DNA of 64,000 nt from CAMLIZ01 sp036231905 (GCF_036231905.1 NZ_JAZARE010000007.1:62001-126000), one strand, 5' to 3'; shown: positions 25,472 to 35,146, counted from the first letter of the stretch. The notes: generated by a model from the sequence alone, not told the origin. A program made the numbers and translations.

Positions 25472-25941
25472 GCGGCCGGCTCGCGCCTTCGGTACATGCC
25501 CCAGGCTTCCATGGTCATCACCGCCTCGCCGTGCTGGTTCAGCGTTTCCATGCGCGAGCGCGCCAGGCCGATGTGCGGCTTGCTCGCCATCGGCCGCGCC
25601 TCGAGCACGGTGGTGCGCACGTGCAGCACGTCGCCGGGGCGCACCGGCTTGAGCCACTGCAGCTTCTCGACGCCGGGCGATCCCAGGCTGGCACTGTCCA
25701 GCAGGTAGGCGTCGCACATCAGGCGCATGGAGAGTGCGGCGGTCATCCAGCCGCTGGCAATGAGGCCGCCGAACATCGTCTCCTTGGCCGCCGCTTCATC
25801 GACGTGGAAGCGCTGCGGGTCGTAGCGGCTGGCGAAGGCGATCACTTCCTCGCGCGTGACCTCGACGGTGCCGCTGGTCAGCACCTTGCCGACTTTGAAG
25901 TCCTCCCACCACCAGGTGGGTGCCGGTGTTGCGCCCGCCAT
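25468..25941 (-). CDS. MaoC family hot-dog dehydratase
   Basis: A 157-residue single hot-dog-fold protein of the MaoC/R-specific enoyl-CoA hydratase family. The catalytic region is RYDPQRFHVDEAAAKETMFGGLIASGWM, with the Asp and His of the hydratase motif, and VEKLQWLKPVRPGDVLHVRTTV gives the C-terminal strands. It probably hydrates or dehydrates a CoA thioester. The gene is two bases downstream of the GST stop and overlaps the MFS start, so GST-MaoC-MFS form one transcript. Confidence 0.9.
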   Translation of the reverse strand: MAGATPAPTWWWEDFKVGKVLTSGTVEVTREEVIAFASRYDPQRFHVDEAAAKETMFGGLIASGWMTAALSMRLMCDAYLLDSASLGSPGVEKLQWLKPVRPGDVLHVRTTVLEARPMASKPHIGLARSRMETLNQHGEAVMTMEAWGMYRRREPAA

Positions 25942-25943
25942 CG

Positions 25944-26588
25944 TCAGACCCACGGCGCCTGCAGTTGCTCGGTGGCCAGGGCGCGCTGCAACGCCGGCCG
26001 CTGCAGCAGGCGCTGCAGGTAGGGGCCCACGTGCGGCAGCTCGCGCGCCGGGCGCTGGAAACCGCGCGTCCAGCGGCACAGCATGAAGGCATAGGGATCG
26101 AGCGCGCTGTAGCGCTCGCCCATCATCCATGGGCCGGCTTCGGCGAGGTGCCCGTCCAGCTGGTCCAGCAGCACGCCCACACGCGCTTCGGCCTGGCGCT
26201 TCACTTGCGCCGTGCCGTCGGCGTTGCCCGGGTCCACCAGGCGGTCGGGATAGAAGTAGTGGATCAGGCTCGCCTGCAAGGTGTTGGTCATCCACACCAG
26301 CCACTTGTAGAAGTGCGCGCGCTCGGCCGTGCCCAAGGCCGGCGCCAGCCCGCATTCGGGATGGCTGTCGACCAGGTGCAGGCAGATCGCCGCCGCCTCG
26401 TACAGCACCAGCTCGCCATCGACCAGCACCGGGATCAGGCCGTTGGGGTTGAGCTTGAGGTAGGCCGGGGACTTGTGTTCGCCCTCGTCGCGCGCCACTC
26501 GCTTGAGCGCGAACGGCACGCCGATCTCTTCGAGCAGGATGTGCGGCGCCATGCTGGCGTTGCTGGGGAAGTAGTGGAGTTGCAGCAT
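25944..26588 (-). CDS. Glutathione S-transferase family protein
   Basis: A 214-residue cytosolic GST. The thioredoxin-like N-terminal domain reads LHYFPSNASMAPHILLEEIGVPFAL, with Ser in the catalytic-loop region, and NPNGLIPVLVDGELVLYEAAAICLHLVD carries the cis-proline and the glutathione-binding E-A/S pair. An all-helical C-terminal domain follows (SALDPYAFMLCRW). The specific substrate is unknown. It begins three bases after the XdhC stop. Confidence 0.92.
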   Translation of the reverse strand: MLQLHYFPSNASMAPHILLEEIGVPFALKRVARDEGEHKSPAYLKLNPNGLIPVLVDGELVLYEAAAICLHLVDSHPECGLAPALGTAERAHFYKWLVWMTNTLQASLIHYFYPDRLVDPGNADGTAQVKRQAEARVGVLLDQLDGHLAEAGPWMMGERYSALDPYAFMLCRWTRGFQRPARELPHVGPYLQRLLQRPALQRALATEQLQAPWV

Positions 26589-26591
26589 GGC

Positions 26592-27605
26592 TCAATTGTT
26601 GTCCACGACGCAGCCGGCGTCGGGCTGCGCACCCGCATGCACCGCCACCGGCTCGGGCACCTCGAAGCCATAACGCACCGCGGTGAGCTCGGCCAGGATG
26701 GACACCGCGATCTCCGGTGGCGTGCGTGCGCCGTTCTTCAACCCCACCGGGCCGTGCAGGCGGGCCAGTTGCTGAGGCGTGAGGCCGAAGTGCTCGGCCA
26801 GCCGCGCCTTGCGCTTGGCCTGGTTCACGCGCGAGCCGATGGCGCCCACGTAGAAGGCCGCGCTCTTCAGCGCTTCCATCAGCGCCAGGTCGTCCAGCTT
26901 GGGATCGTGGGTGAGCGCGATCACGGCCGTGTGGCCGTCGGGCTGCAGCTCCAGCACCGTGTCGTCGGGCATCGCGCGCAGCAGGCGGGCGCCCGGCACG
27001 TTCCAGGCGTCGGCGTATTCGGCGCGCGGGTCGCAGATCAGCACTTCATAGTCCAGTGCTTTGGCCATGGTGGCGAGGTAGTAGGTCATCTGGCCGGCAC
27101 CGATGAGCAGCAGGCGCCAGCGCGGGCCGTGCGTGGTGGTGAGTGCGCTGTCGCTCAGGTGCAGCTCGTCGCTGGGGCCGGCGGTGTCCAGCTCCACACC
27201 GCCGTCGGCCAGGTGCAGCACCCGGCGCACCAGTTCGCCGCGGGCCAGGCGCTCCAGCAGCTCGGGCAGGCGCGACGCCGCGCCCACCGGCTCCAGCACC
27301 AGCTGCAAAGTGCCGCCGCAGGGCAGGCCGAAACGCGTGGCCTCTTCGGCCCCCACGCCATACACCGTGACCTCCGGTTTTTGCAACGCGAGCGCGCCGT
27401 CCTTGACCTTGGCGATCAGGTCGTCCTCGATGCAGCCGCCGGACACCGAACCGGCGATCTGCCCATCGCCCCGCACGGCCACCACCGAGCCGATCGGCCG
27501 CGGCGCCGAGCCCCAGGTGCGGGTGACGGTGGCCAGCACCACGCGGTGGCCGGCGCGCTGCCAGTCGATCACCTGGCGCAGGATCGTGAGGTCGACGTTG
27601 TCCAT
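26592..27605 (-). CDS. XdhC/CoxI family molybdenum-hydroxylase maturation protein
   Basis: A 337-residue protein. XdhC proteins bind molybdenum cofactor and help insert its sulfurated form into xanthine-dehydrogenase-type enzymes. The N-terminal XdhC_CoxI domain has GSAPRPIGSVVAV and GSVSGGCIEDDLI; the central Rossmann domain has LLLIGAGQMTYYLATMAK and DYEVLICDPR; the C-terminus shows YVGAIGSRVNQAKRKARL. It lies 1.5 kb from the coxS gene, divergent, with one unrecognised gene between, so it probably matures the Cox-like enzyme. The ATG at 27605 is preferred to an upstream one at 27674, which has an atypical leader. Confidence 0.92.
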   Translation of the reverse strand: MDNVDLTILRQVIDWQRAGHRVVLATVTRTWGSAPRPIGSVVAVRGDGQIAGSVSGGCIEDDLIAKVKDGALALQKPEVTVYGVGAEEATRFGLPCGGTLQLVLEPVGAASRLPELLERLARGELVRRVLHLADGGVELDTAGPSDELHLSDSALTTTHGPRWRLLLIGAGQMTYYLATMAKALDYEVLICDPRAEYADAWNVPGARLLRAMPDDTVLELQPDGHTAVIALTHDPKLDDLALMEALKSAAFYVGAIGSRVNQAKRKARLAEHFGLTPQQLARLHGPVGLKNGARTPPEIAVSILAELTAVRYGFEVPEPVAVHAGAQPDAGCVVDNN

Positions 27606-27712
27606 GGCCGCGAGTGTGCGGCTTCCTCGGTCTTCGTGCACAGCAGGGCCAACGATAAGATCGCGCCCACACAAGCCAGGACAGGTCCGTCGGGCCGATG
27701 GAGGGGAAAACC

Positions 27713-28888
27713 ATGCGCACGCTGTCGATTGCCGATGGAGAGCTGTGGCTGCACGACGAAGGCACCGCGCCGCGGCAGATCGAGTCGCCGTTTGCGAAGG
27801 AGCTGATCGAGCGCGCCCTGCAGAGCCGCCGCACCACCGGCTGGAAACACGCGCCGCGTGAAGAGCAGACCGGTGTGATCCCCACTGCCACCTTGTGGGG
27901 GCACCCGGCCGGCGCCGACGGTGCCATGCAGGTGCGCTTCCTGCACGCCTGCCGCGCCGACGACGACGACACGCTGTACTACGTGCTCGCGGTGGGCCGC
28001 ACGCGCGGGCTGTTCCGCCGCCACCTGGCCGAGGACCGCGAGGTGCGCCTCTTCCACCGCACCGACTGGGAATGCGAAGGCTTCGTCTACAACCCGGAGG
28101 ACAGGCGGCTGATCGTCGCGTCCCGGCACGCCGACGGCACCGCGCATGTCGAGGTCTATGACGAGGACGGCAACCGCCGCGCGACCCTCACCGAGGGGGA
28201 ATGCGTGGATGCGGCCCCGGCGCTGGTGCCGGGGCGCTCGCGCACGATCGTCTACCAGTCCAGCGGCGTCGCCCGCCATCCGCAAGGCGGCCATGTGATG
28301 GCACAGGCGCACGCCTGCGTGCACCTGCTGAACTACGGCAACGGCCAGCTGGAAACGGTGCTGGACGACCCCCGCCACGACTTCGTCGCACCGCGCATGG
28401 ACACGCAGGGACGCCTGTATGCGATCCGGCGACCTGCGGAGAAGCTGCCCCACCAGCGGGCGGGCACCGCACTCACGGACCTGCTGCTGATGCCCCTGCG
28501 CCTGTTGAAGGCGGTGTTCGGCTACCTCAACTTCTTCTCGATGGTCTATGGCAAGGAGCCCTTGCGCTCGGCCGGCGGGCCACGCACGCCGGCGCTGGAC
28601 CAGGACCTGGGACGGCTGTGGCTGCACGGCCGGATGATCGAGCTGTCCAAGGTGAAGGCCGACCCCCAGTACGCCGGCAACCTGGTACCGCGCAACTGGG
28701 AGCTGGTTCGCATGTCGCCGCACAGCGGCGTGCCCGAAGTGCTGGCGCAGCACGTCGCCTGCTTCGACCTGCGGGCCGACGGCAGCGTGGTCTACAGCAA
28801 CGGCTTCGACATCTCGCTGCTGCTTGCCCAGGGCCAACGCAGCGGCATGGCGCGGCAGCAGCAGGTGGCAGCGCTCAGCGCGATCTGA
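27713..28888 (+). CDS. Unrecognised beta-propeller-like protein between xdhC and the cox cluster
   Basis: A 391-residue soluble protein that I do not recognise. It has repeated beta-strand blocks of a TolB/PD40-propeller kind: LHDEGTAPRQIESPFAKELIERA, WECEGFVYNPEDRRLIVASRHADGTAHVEVYDEDGN, TIVYQSSGVARHPQGGHVMAQAHACVHLLN and GQLETVLDDPRHDFVAPRMDTQGRLYAI. One central hydrophobic stretch (LLLMPLRLLKAVFGYLNFF) interrupts it and may touch the membrane. There is no signal peptide. A GGAGGGG ribosome site supports the ATG at 27713. It is oriented with the cox genes, 191 bases upstream of coxS. Function unknown. Confidence 0.7.
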   Translation: MRTLSIADGELWLHDEGTAPRQIESPFAKELIERALQSRRTTGWKHAPREEQTGVIPTATLWGHPAGADGAMQVRFLHACRADDDDTLYYVLAVGRTRGLFRRHLAEDREVRLFHRTDWECEGFVYNPEDRRLIVASRHADGTAHVEVYDEDGNRRATLTEGECVDAAPALVPGRSRTIVYQSSGVARHPQGGHVMAQAHACVHLLNYGNGQLETVLDDPRHDFVAPRMDTQGRLYAIRRPAEKLPHQRAGTALTDLLLMPLRLLKAVFGYLNFFSMVYGKEPLRSAGGPRTPALDQDLGRLWLHGRMIELSKVKADPQYAGNLVPRNWELVRMSPHSGVPEVLAQHVACFDLRADGSVVYSNGFDISLLLAQGQRSGMARQQQVAALSAI

Positions 28889-29079
28889 GTCGGCGGCACC
28901 GCCCCGCTCAAGCCGCGCCGGCCGCATGTGCCCGGTGCGGCATAAGGGTTTGCCCGCCGGTGCGGCGGGGGGCATCGTCCTAGCATGGCCCCTCGATCCC
29001 CGCCGGCCATTCGTCACGAACGCGATCACGCCAGAGCAGCCGACGGAACGCGAGCCAGCGAACACCGAAGGAGACAACG

Positions 29080-29550
29080 ATGGGCTTGACGATCACGCTG
29101 AAGGTCAACGGCGCGCCGGTCACGCGCGAGGTGGCCCCGCAGACCCTGCTGTCGGACTTTGTGCGCGAGGGCTTGCGCCTGACCGGCACCCACATCGGCT
29201 GCGACACCTCGCAGTGCGGCGCCTGCACCGTGCACCTCAACGGCCGTGCGGTGAAGAGCTGCACCATGCTGGCCGTGCAGGCCCAGGGCAGCGAGGTGCT
29301 CACCATCGAAGGCCTGGCGGCGGAGAACGGGCAGCTGCATCCGATGCAGGAGGCGTTCCGCCAGTGCCATGGCCTGCAGTGCGGCTTCTGCACCCCAGGC
29401 ATGGTGATGAGCGCGGTGGAGCTGGTGCAGCAATGCCCCGACGCCAGCGAGCAGCAGATCCGCGAGCGGCTGGACGGCAATTTCTGCCGTTGCACCGGCT
29501 ACCAGAACATCGTCAAGGCGGTCCAGCAGGGCGCCGAGGCCATGCGCTAA
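29080..29550 (+). CDS. coxS: Cox-like molybdenum hydroxylase, [2Fe-2S] small subunit
   Basis: A 156-residue two-cluster iron-sulfur subunit. The plant-ferredoxin-type cluster uses Cys41, Cys46, Cys49 and Cys61 (GCDTSQCGAC...SC); the second uses Cys101, Cys104, Cys136 and Cys138 (CGFCTPG and FCRCTGY). It passes electrons from the molybdenum site to FAD. The gene starts the order S-L-M, which is the order of form II (not form I) cox clusters. A GAAGGAG ribosome site precedes the ATG. Confidence 0.95.
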   Translation: MGLTITLKVNGAPVTREVAPQTLLSDFVREGLRLTGTHIGCDTSQCGACTVHLNGRAVKSCTMLAVQAQGSEVLTIEGLAAENGQLHPMQEAFRQCHGLQCGFCTPGMVMSAVELVQQCPDASEQQIRERLDGNFCRCTGYQNIVKAVQQGAEAMR

Positions 29551-29563
29551 CCGGAGCACCGAC

Positions 29564-31903
29564 ATGAATGCACGCCAGAACTTCGTCGGCCAGTCCGTCG
29601 TTCGCCGCGAGGACGCCCGCTACCTCACTGGCCGCGGCCAGTACACCGACGACATCACCCTGCCGCAGCAGAGCTACGGCGTCTTCCTGCGCTCGCCCTA
29701 CGCCCATGCGCTCTTGAAGCGCGTGGACGCGTCCGTCGCGCGTCGCGCCGAAGGTGTGCTGGGCATCTTCACCGGGGACGACTTCAAGGCCGTGGGCGGG
29801 CTGCCCTGCGGCTGGCTGATCAACAGCATCGACGGCCAGCCGATGAAGGAGCCGCGCCATCCGATCCTGGCCGACGGCAAGGTGCGCTACGTAGGCGACC
29901 GCGTCGCGCTGGTGGTGGCGGAGACGGTGGAGCAGGCCAAGGCGGCTGCCGCGCTGATCGATGTGGACTACGAAGAGCTGCCCGCGGTGGTGGACATCGC
30001 CGACGTGGCCGGCGCCGGGGCCGCGGTGCACGACGAAGCGCCGGACAACCAGTGCTACCTCTGGTCCATCGGCGACGAGAGCGGCACCGACCTGGCCTTC
30101 AAGGGCGCGCCGCATGTGAGCACCCTCACCTTCCGCAACAACCGGCTGATCCCCAATGCGATCGAGCCGCGCGCTGCGAACGCGACCTACAACCCATCGG
30201 ACGACAGCCACACGCTGTACGTCGCCAACCAGAATCCGCACGTCGAGCGCCTGCTGATGTGCGCCTTCGTGCTCGGCATTCCGGAGCACAAGATGCGCGT
30301 GGTCGCTCCCGACGTGGGCGGCGGCTTCGGCTCGAAGATCTTTTTGTACGGAGAGGAAACCGCGCTGGTATGGGCCAGCAAACAGCTGAAGCGGCCCGTC
30401 AAGTGGACGGCTGAGCGCAGCGAATCGTTCCTGTCGGATGCGCACGGGCGCGACCACCTCACCAAGGTGGAGCTCGCCTGTGACCGGAGCGGCAAATTCC
30501 TGGGACTGCGGGTGAACACCACCGCCAACCTGGGCGCGTACCTGAGCACCTTCTCCACTGCGGTGCCCACCATCCTGTATGCCACCTTGCTGGCCGGCCA
30601 ATACACCACGCCCAAGATCCATGCGACGGTGAAGGCGGTGTTCACCAACACCGCGCCGGTGGACGCCTACCGCGGCGCGGGCCGGCCGGAGGCCACGTAT
30701 GTGGTGGAGCGCATCGTGGAGACGGCGGCCAAGGAGCTGGGCATCGACCCGGCGGAGATCCGCCGGCGCAACTTCATCCGCGAGTTCCCGTATGCCACGC
30801 CGGTGGGACTGACCTACGACACCGGAGACTACGACGCCACCTTGAACCGAGCGATCGAGCTGGCCGACGTGGCGGGCTTCCCGGCCCGCAAGGCAGCCAG
30901 CGAGGCGATGGGCTTCAAGCGCGGCATCGGCTACGCGGCCTACATCGAGGCCTGCGGCATTGCACCCTCGAGCGTGGCCGGTGCGCTGGGGGCGCGCGCC
31001 GGGCTTTTCGAAGCCGGCGAGGTGCGGGTGCACCCGACCGGCAAGGTGACCATCTTCACCGGCTCCCACAGCCATGGCCAGGGCCACGAGACCACCTTCG
31101 CGCAGTTGGTGGCCGACAAGCTCGGCATCCCGATGGACGACGTGAACATCGAGCACGGCGACACCGCCAAGGTGCTGTTCGGCATGGGCACCTACGGTTC
31201 ACGTTCGCTGGCGGTGGGTGGCACCGCCATCCTGAAGGCCGCCGACAAGGTGATCGCCAAGGGGCGCAAGATCGCGGCGCACCTCATGGAAGCCGACGAC
31301 AGCGACGTGGAGTTCACCGACGGCGTGTTCAAGGTGGCCGGCACCGACAAGGCCGTGCCTTTTGCGCAGGTGGCGCTGACGGCTTATGTGCCGCACAACT
31401 TCCCGCACGACAAGCTGGAGCCCGGGCTGAACGAAAACGCCTTCTACGACCCGAGCAATTTCACCTACCCCGCGGGCACCTACATCTGCGAGGTGGAGAT
31501 CGACCCGGCCACCGGCGTCACCCGCATCGAGCGCTTCACCGCCTGCGACGACTTCGGCAACGTGATCAACCCGATGATCGTCGAGGGCCAGGTGCATGGC
31601 GGGGTGGCCCAGGGCATCGGCCAGGCGCTGATGGAATTCGGCCAGTACGACACCATGGGCCAGCTGCTCACCGGCAGCTACATGGACTATGCGATGCCGC
31701 GCGCGGCGGACCTGCCCACCATCACCGTGTCCACGGTGAAGGGCACGCCCTGCACCCACAATCCCATGGGCGCCAAGGGCTGCGGCGAAGCCGGTGCCAT
31801 CGGCTCGCCGCCGGCGGTGATCAACGCGATCTGCGACGCCCTGGGCGTGAAGGACGTTCCGATGCCCGCCACCCCGCACACCGTGTGGCGCGCTGCAAGA
31901 TGA
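29564..31903 (+). CDS. coxL: Cox-like molybdenum hydroxylase, large molybdopterin subunit (form II)
   Basis: A 779-residue catalytic subunit of the xanthine dehydrogenase/CO dehydrogenase family. The active-site loop reads AYRGAGR (residues 368-374), the form II type; genuine CO dehydrogenase (form I) has AYxCSFR with a copper-binding cysteine, absent here. VGGGFGSKIFLYGEE binds the cofactor, and Glu742 in KGCGEAGAIGSPPAV is the catalytic base. Form II enzymes oxidise unknown, perhaps aromatic or purine-like, substrates. It starts 13 bases after coxS and is followed directly by repeat B1. Confidence 0.95.
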   Translation: MNARQNFVGQSVVRREDARYLTGRGQYTDDITLPQQSYGVFLRSPYAHALLKRVDASVARRAEGVLGIFTGDDFKAVGGLPCGWLINSIDGQPMKEPRHPILADGKVRYVGDRVALVVAETVEQAKAAAALIDVDYEELPAVVDIADVAGAGAAVHDEAPDNQCYLWSIGDESGTDLAFKGAPHVSTLTFRNNRLIPNAIEPRAANATYNPSDDSHTLYVANQNPHVERLLMCAFVLGIPEHKMRVVAPDVGGGFGSKIFLYGEETALVWASKQLKRPVKWTAERSESFLSDAHGRDHLTKVELACDRSGKFLGLRVNTTANLGAYLSTFSTAVPTILYATLLAGQYTTPKIHATVKAVFTNTAPVDAYRGAGRPEATYVVERIVETAAKELGIDPAEIRRRNFIREFPYATPVGLTYDTGDYDATLNRAIELADVAGFPARKAASEAMGFKRGIGYAAYIEACGIAPSSVAGALGARAGLFEAGEVRVHPTGKVTIFTGSHSHGQGHETTFAQLVADKLGIPMDDVNIEHGDTAKVLFGMGTYGSRSLAVGGTAILKAADKVIAKGRKIAAHLMEADDSDVEFTDGVFKVAGTDKAVPFAQVALTAYVPHNFPHDKLEPGLNENAFYDPSNFTYPAGTYICEVEIDPATGVTRIERFTACDDFGNVINPMIVEGQVHGGVAQGIGQALMEFGQYDTMGQLLTGSYMDYAMPRAADLPTITVSTVKGTPCTHNPMGAKGCGEAGAIGSPPAVINAICDALGVKDVPMPATPHTVWRAAR

Positions 31904-31904
31904 A

Positions 31905-31993
31905 CCACCCCGGGGCGCCTTCGGCGCCTCCCTTCAAGGGGCGCTGCCAGCGGCCCGCCAACGCCGGCGCCGCGGCAGCCGCCGGGCTGGCGG
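31905..31993 (+). repeat. Palindromic repeat element B1, between coxL and coxM
   Basis: Begins two bases after the coxL stop with CCACCCC, then a GCGCCTTCGGCGC hairpin, a CCC...GGGG hairpin, GCCAGCGGCCCG and GCCGCCGGGCTGG. It aligns along its length with B2 (47905-47991), which lies in the same position after the purU stop. It widens the gap between cotranscribed coxL and coxM to 139 bases. Confidence 0.7.
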
Positions 31994-32042
31994 GCGGCGT
32001 GCAGCAACAGTGAGCGCTCGAGAGACTGAAAGGACCTTCCCC

Positions 32043-32834
32043 ATGCAAGCATTTGCCTATCAACAGCCCACCTCGCTGGCCGAGGCGCAGCAGGCAGTGG
32101 GCGCCGCCGGCGCGCGCTTCCTGGCCGGCGGGCAGTCGCTGCTGCCGGCCATGAAGCTCGGGCTGTCCGCACCGGAATCGCTGGTGGACCTGGGCGGCAT
32201 CGCGGAGCTGAAGAGCATCCGCGTGTCCGGCGGCACCGTCACGCTGGGCGCCATGGCCACGCACGCCAGCGTGGCCGAATCGCAGGCGGTGCGCGACACG
32301 TTGCCGGCGCTGGCCGAGCTGGCCGGCAACATCGGCGATCGACAGGTGCGCAACCGCGGCACCATCGGCGGCAGCCTGGCCAACAACGACCCGGCGGCCG
32401 ACTATCCGGCGGCCGTGCTGGCCCTGGGTGCCACCATCCACACCGACCGCCGCACCATCGCCGCGGACGACTTCTTCAAGGCCTTGTACGAGACGGCACT
32501 GGCCGAGGGGGAGATCATCACCGCGGTGAGTTTCCCCGTCCCCACCAAGGCGGGCTGGCAGAAGTTCAAGCAGCCCGCCTCGCGCTTCTCGCTGGTCGGT
32601 GTGTTCGTTGCGCAGGGCCCGCAAGGCGCGCGGGTCGCGGTCACCGGCGCCGGGCCGTGTGCCTTCCGCGTGAAGGCGCTGGAGGACAAGCTCGCCGCCA
32701 GCTGGTCGCCCACGTCCTGCGACGGGGTGAAGATCGATGCGGCCGGCCTCAATTCCGATCTGCATGGTTCAGCCGACTACCGCGCTGCGCTCATCCCCGT
32801 GCTGGCCAAACGCGCCGTGCAGGCCGCCGGCTGA
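32043..32834 (+). CDS. coxM: Cox-like molybdenum hydroxylase, FAD-binding medium subunit
   Basis: A 263-residue flavoprotein subunit. The FAD pyrophosphate-binding loops are RFLAGGQSLLPAMKLGL and NIGDRQVRNRGTIGGSLANNDPAADY, both standard for CoxM. It accepts electrons from CoxS and passes them to a membrane acceptor. The start at 32043 (MQAFAYQQPTSLAEAQ) follows GAAAGGACC. An intrinsic terminator lies 29 bases after its stop, before coxD. Confidence 0.95.
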   Translation: MQAFAYQQPTSLAEAQQAVGAAGARFLAGGQSLLPAMKLGLSAPESLVDLGGIAELKSIRVSGGTVTLGAMATHASVAESQAVRDTLPALAELAGNIGDRQVRNRGTIGGSLANNDPAADYPAAVLALGATIHTDRRTIAADDFFKALYETALAEGEIITAVSFPVPTKAGWQKFKQPASRFSLVGVFVAQGPQGARVAVTGAGPCAFRVKALEDKLAASWSPTSCDGVKIDAAGLNSDLHGSADYRAALIPVLAKRAVQAAG

Positions 32835-32862
32835 TCGAAGCTTCCACGTCTCCTACGACAAC

Positions 32863-32892
32863 GACGCCGCTTGCCGAGCGGCGTCTTTTTTT
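32863..32892 (+). terminator. Rho-independent terminator after coxM
   Basis: GACGCCGC (32863-32870) pairs perfectly with GCGGCGTC (32878-32885) around a 7-base loop and is followed by seven T residues. It ends six bases before the coxD ATG. It should lower or end coxSLM transcription, making coxDEG expression partly separate. Confidence 0.85.
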
Positions 32893-32898
32893 CCTCCG

Positions 32899-33798
<900 letters not shown>

Positions 33799-33839
33799 GC
33801 TGGCGGTGCACTCGTCGTCTGGAGCGAGATCGGGACGGT

Positions 33840-33922
33840 GGGGTGTGGCCCCGTAGCGAAGTAAAGGAGGAGGTGCGGACGAAGTCCGCGCCGGGGGACA
33901 TGAGCGGAGTGGGCCACACCCC
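33840..33922 (+). repeat. Inverted-repeat element D between coxD and coxE
   Basis: Two perfect 12-base arms, GGGGTGTGGCCC (33840-33851) and GGGCCACACCCC (33911-33922), enclose a 59-base interior that itself holds a small hairpin GCGGAC-GAA-GTCCGC (33875-33889). The whole element begins about 40 bases after the coxD stop and ends 54 bases before the coxE start. It has no coding sense and no link to the A, B or C elements beyond GC richness. Confidence 0.75.
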
Positions 33923-33976
33923 GCCCTCGCCACACGCCCAGCCGCGGAATGTGGAACGCCAAATGACCGCACCGAC

Positions 33977-35146
33977 GTGACAATCGCCGACAACGTCATG
34001 CACTTCGCCCGCGTCCTGCGCCACGCCGGGCTGCCCATCGGCACCGACCGCGTGCAGTTGGCACTGCAAGCACTGCAAGTCGCCGGCATTGAACGGCGCG
34101 ATGACTTCCACGACGTGCTGCTTGCCTGCCTGGTGGACCGCCTGGAGCACCGCCCGCTTTTCGACCAGGCCTTCGAGCTGTTCTGGCGCGACCCCGACAT
34201 CGCCGGCCGCATGATGGCCTTGCTGCTGCCGCAGGTGCAGGCGCAGGCCGGGCTGCTGCAGCAACGCGAAAACCGCAGGCTCTCCGCCGCGCTGTACCCC
34301 GCCGCCGCCACCGCACCGCCGCCCGCCGCGCCGCCCGAACAGGCCGAGTTCGACATGGCCTTCAGCTTCAGCGAGCGCGAACACCTGCGCAAGGCCGACT
34401 TCGACACCATGACGGCCGACGAATGGCTGCGCGCCAAGCAGATGCTGCGCCAGATGAAGCCGCTGTTCGCTCGCCTGCCCACGCGGCGCCTGCAGCGCAG
34501 CAACCGGCCGGTGCGCATCGACTGGCGCGCCAGCTTGCAGGCGATGGCGCGTGGCGGTGGCGAGCTGTGGACCCTGCGCTGGCAACGCCGACGCCTGCGG
34601 CCCGCGCCGGTGGTGCTGCTGGCCGACATCTCCGGCTCGATGAGCCGCTACTCGCGCATGCTGCTGCACTTTGCGCATGCCTTGAACCGCGGCGACGCGC
34701 CGGTGCACAGCTTCGTGTTCGGCACCCGGCTCACCCACACCACGCGCCTGCTGCGCCAACGCGATCCCGACCTGGCGGTGGCGCAGGTGGTCGATGCGGT
34801 GAACGACTGGTCCGGCGGCACCCGCATCACCGCCTGCCTGCATGAATTCAACCGGCTGTGGGCGCGCCGGGTGCTCAGCAGCCGGGCCACCGTGCTGCTC
34901 ATCACCGACGGCCTGGAGCATGGGGACACCGGTGCGCTGGCCTTCGAGATGGAGCGCCTGCACAAGAGCTGCCGCCAGCTGGTGTGGCTGAACCCGCTGC
35001 TGCGCTTCGATGCCTTCGAACCCAAGGCCGCCGGCATCCGCGCCATGCTGCCGCAGGTGGACCGCTTCGTGGCCGCGCACAATCTGGCGAGCCTGGAGCA
35101 ACTGGCCCAGCTGCTCACCGAACCGGACACCGCACGATGGAACTGA
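33977..35146 (+). CDS. coxE: CoxE-like VWA-domain protein
   Basis: A 389-residue protein with a C-terminal von Willebrand A domain. The metal-ion-dependent adhesion motif is intact: DISGS starting at Asp217, with SGGTRI and ITDGLEHGD further on. VWA proteins of this family act with MoxR ATPases, here CoxD, in metal-centre assembly. The start is GTG at 33977. The last ten bases overlap the coxG reading frame, indicating coupling. Confidence 0.92.
   Translation: MTIADNVMHFARVLRHAGLPIGTDRVQLALQALQVAGIERRDDFHDVLLACLVDRLEHRPLFDQAFELFWRDPDIAGRMMALLLPQVQAQAGLLQQRENRRLSAALYPAAATAPPPAAPPEQAEFDMAFSFSEREHLRKADFDTMTADEWLRAKQMLRQMKPLFARLPTRRLQRSNRPVRIDWRASLQAMARGGGELWTLRWQRRRLRPAPVVLLADISGSMSRYSRMLLHFAHALNRGDAPVHSFVFGTRLTHTTRLLRQRDPDLAVAQVVDAVNDWSGGTRITACLHEFNRLWARRVLSSRATVLLITDGLEHGDTGALAFEMERLHKSCRQLVWLNPLLRFDAFEPKAAGIRAMLPQVDRFVAAHNLASLEQLAQLLTEPDTARWN

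Noticed and set aside
28940..28965. Possible sigma-54 promoter before coxS (GGCATAAGGGTTTGC)
   Set aside because: The spacing between GG and GC is eleven bases instead of ten and the -24 element lacks the leading T, so the match is poor.
29564..31903. Genuine aerobic CO dehydrogenase
   Set aside because: The active-site loop is AYRGAGR (form II) and the gene order is S-L-M; the copper-ligand cysteine of form I is absent.
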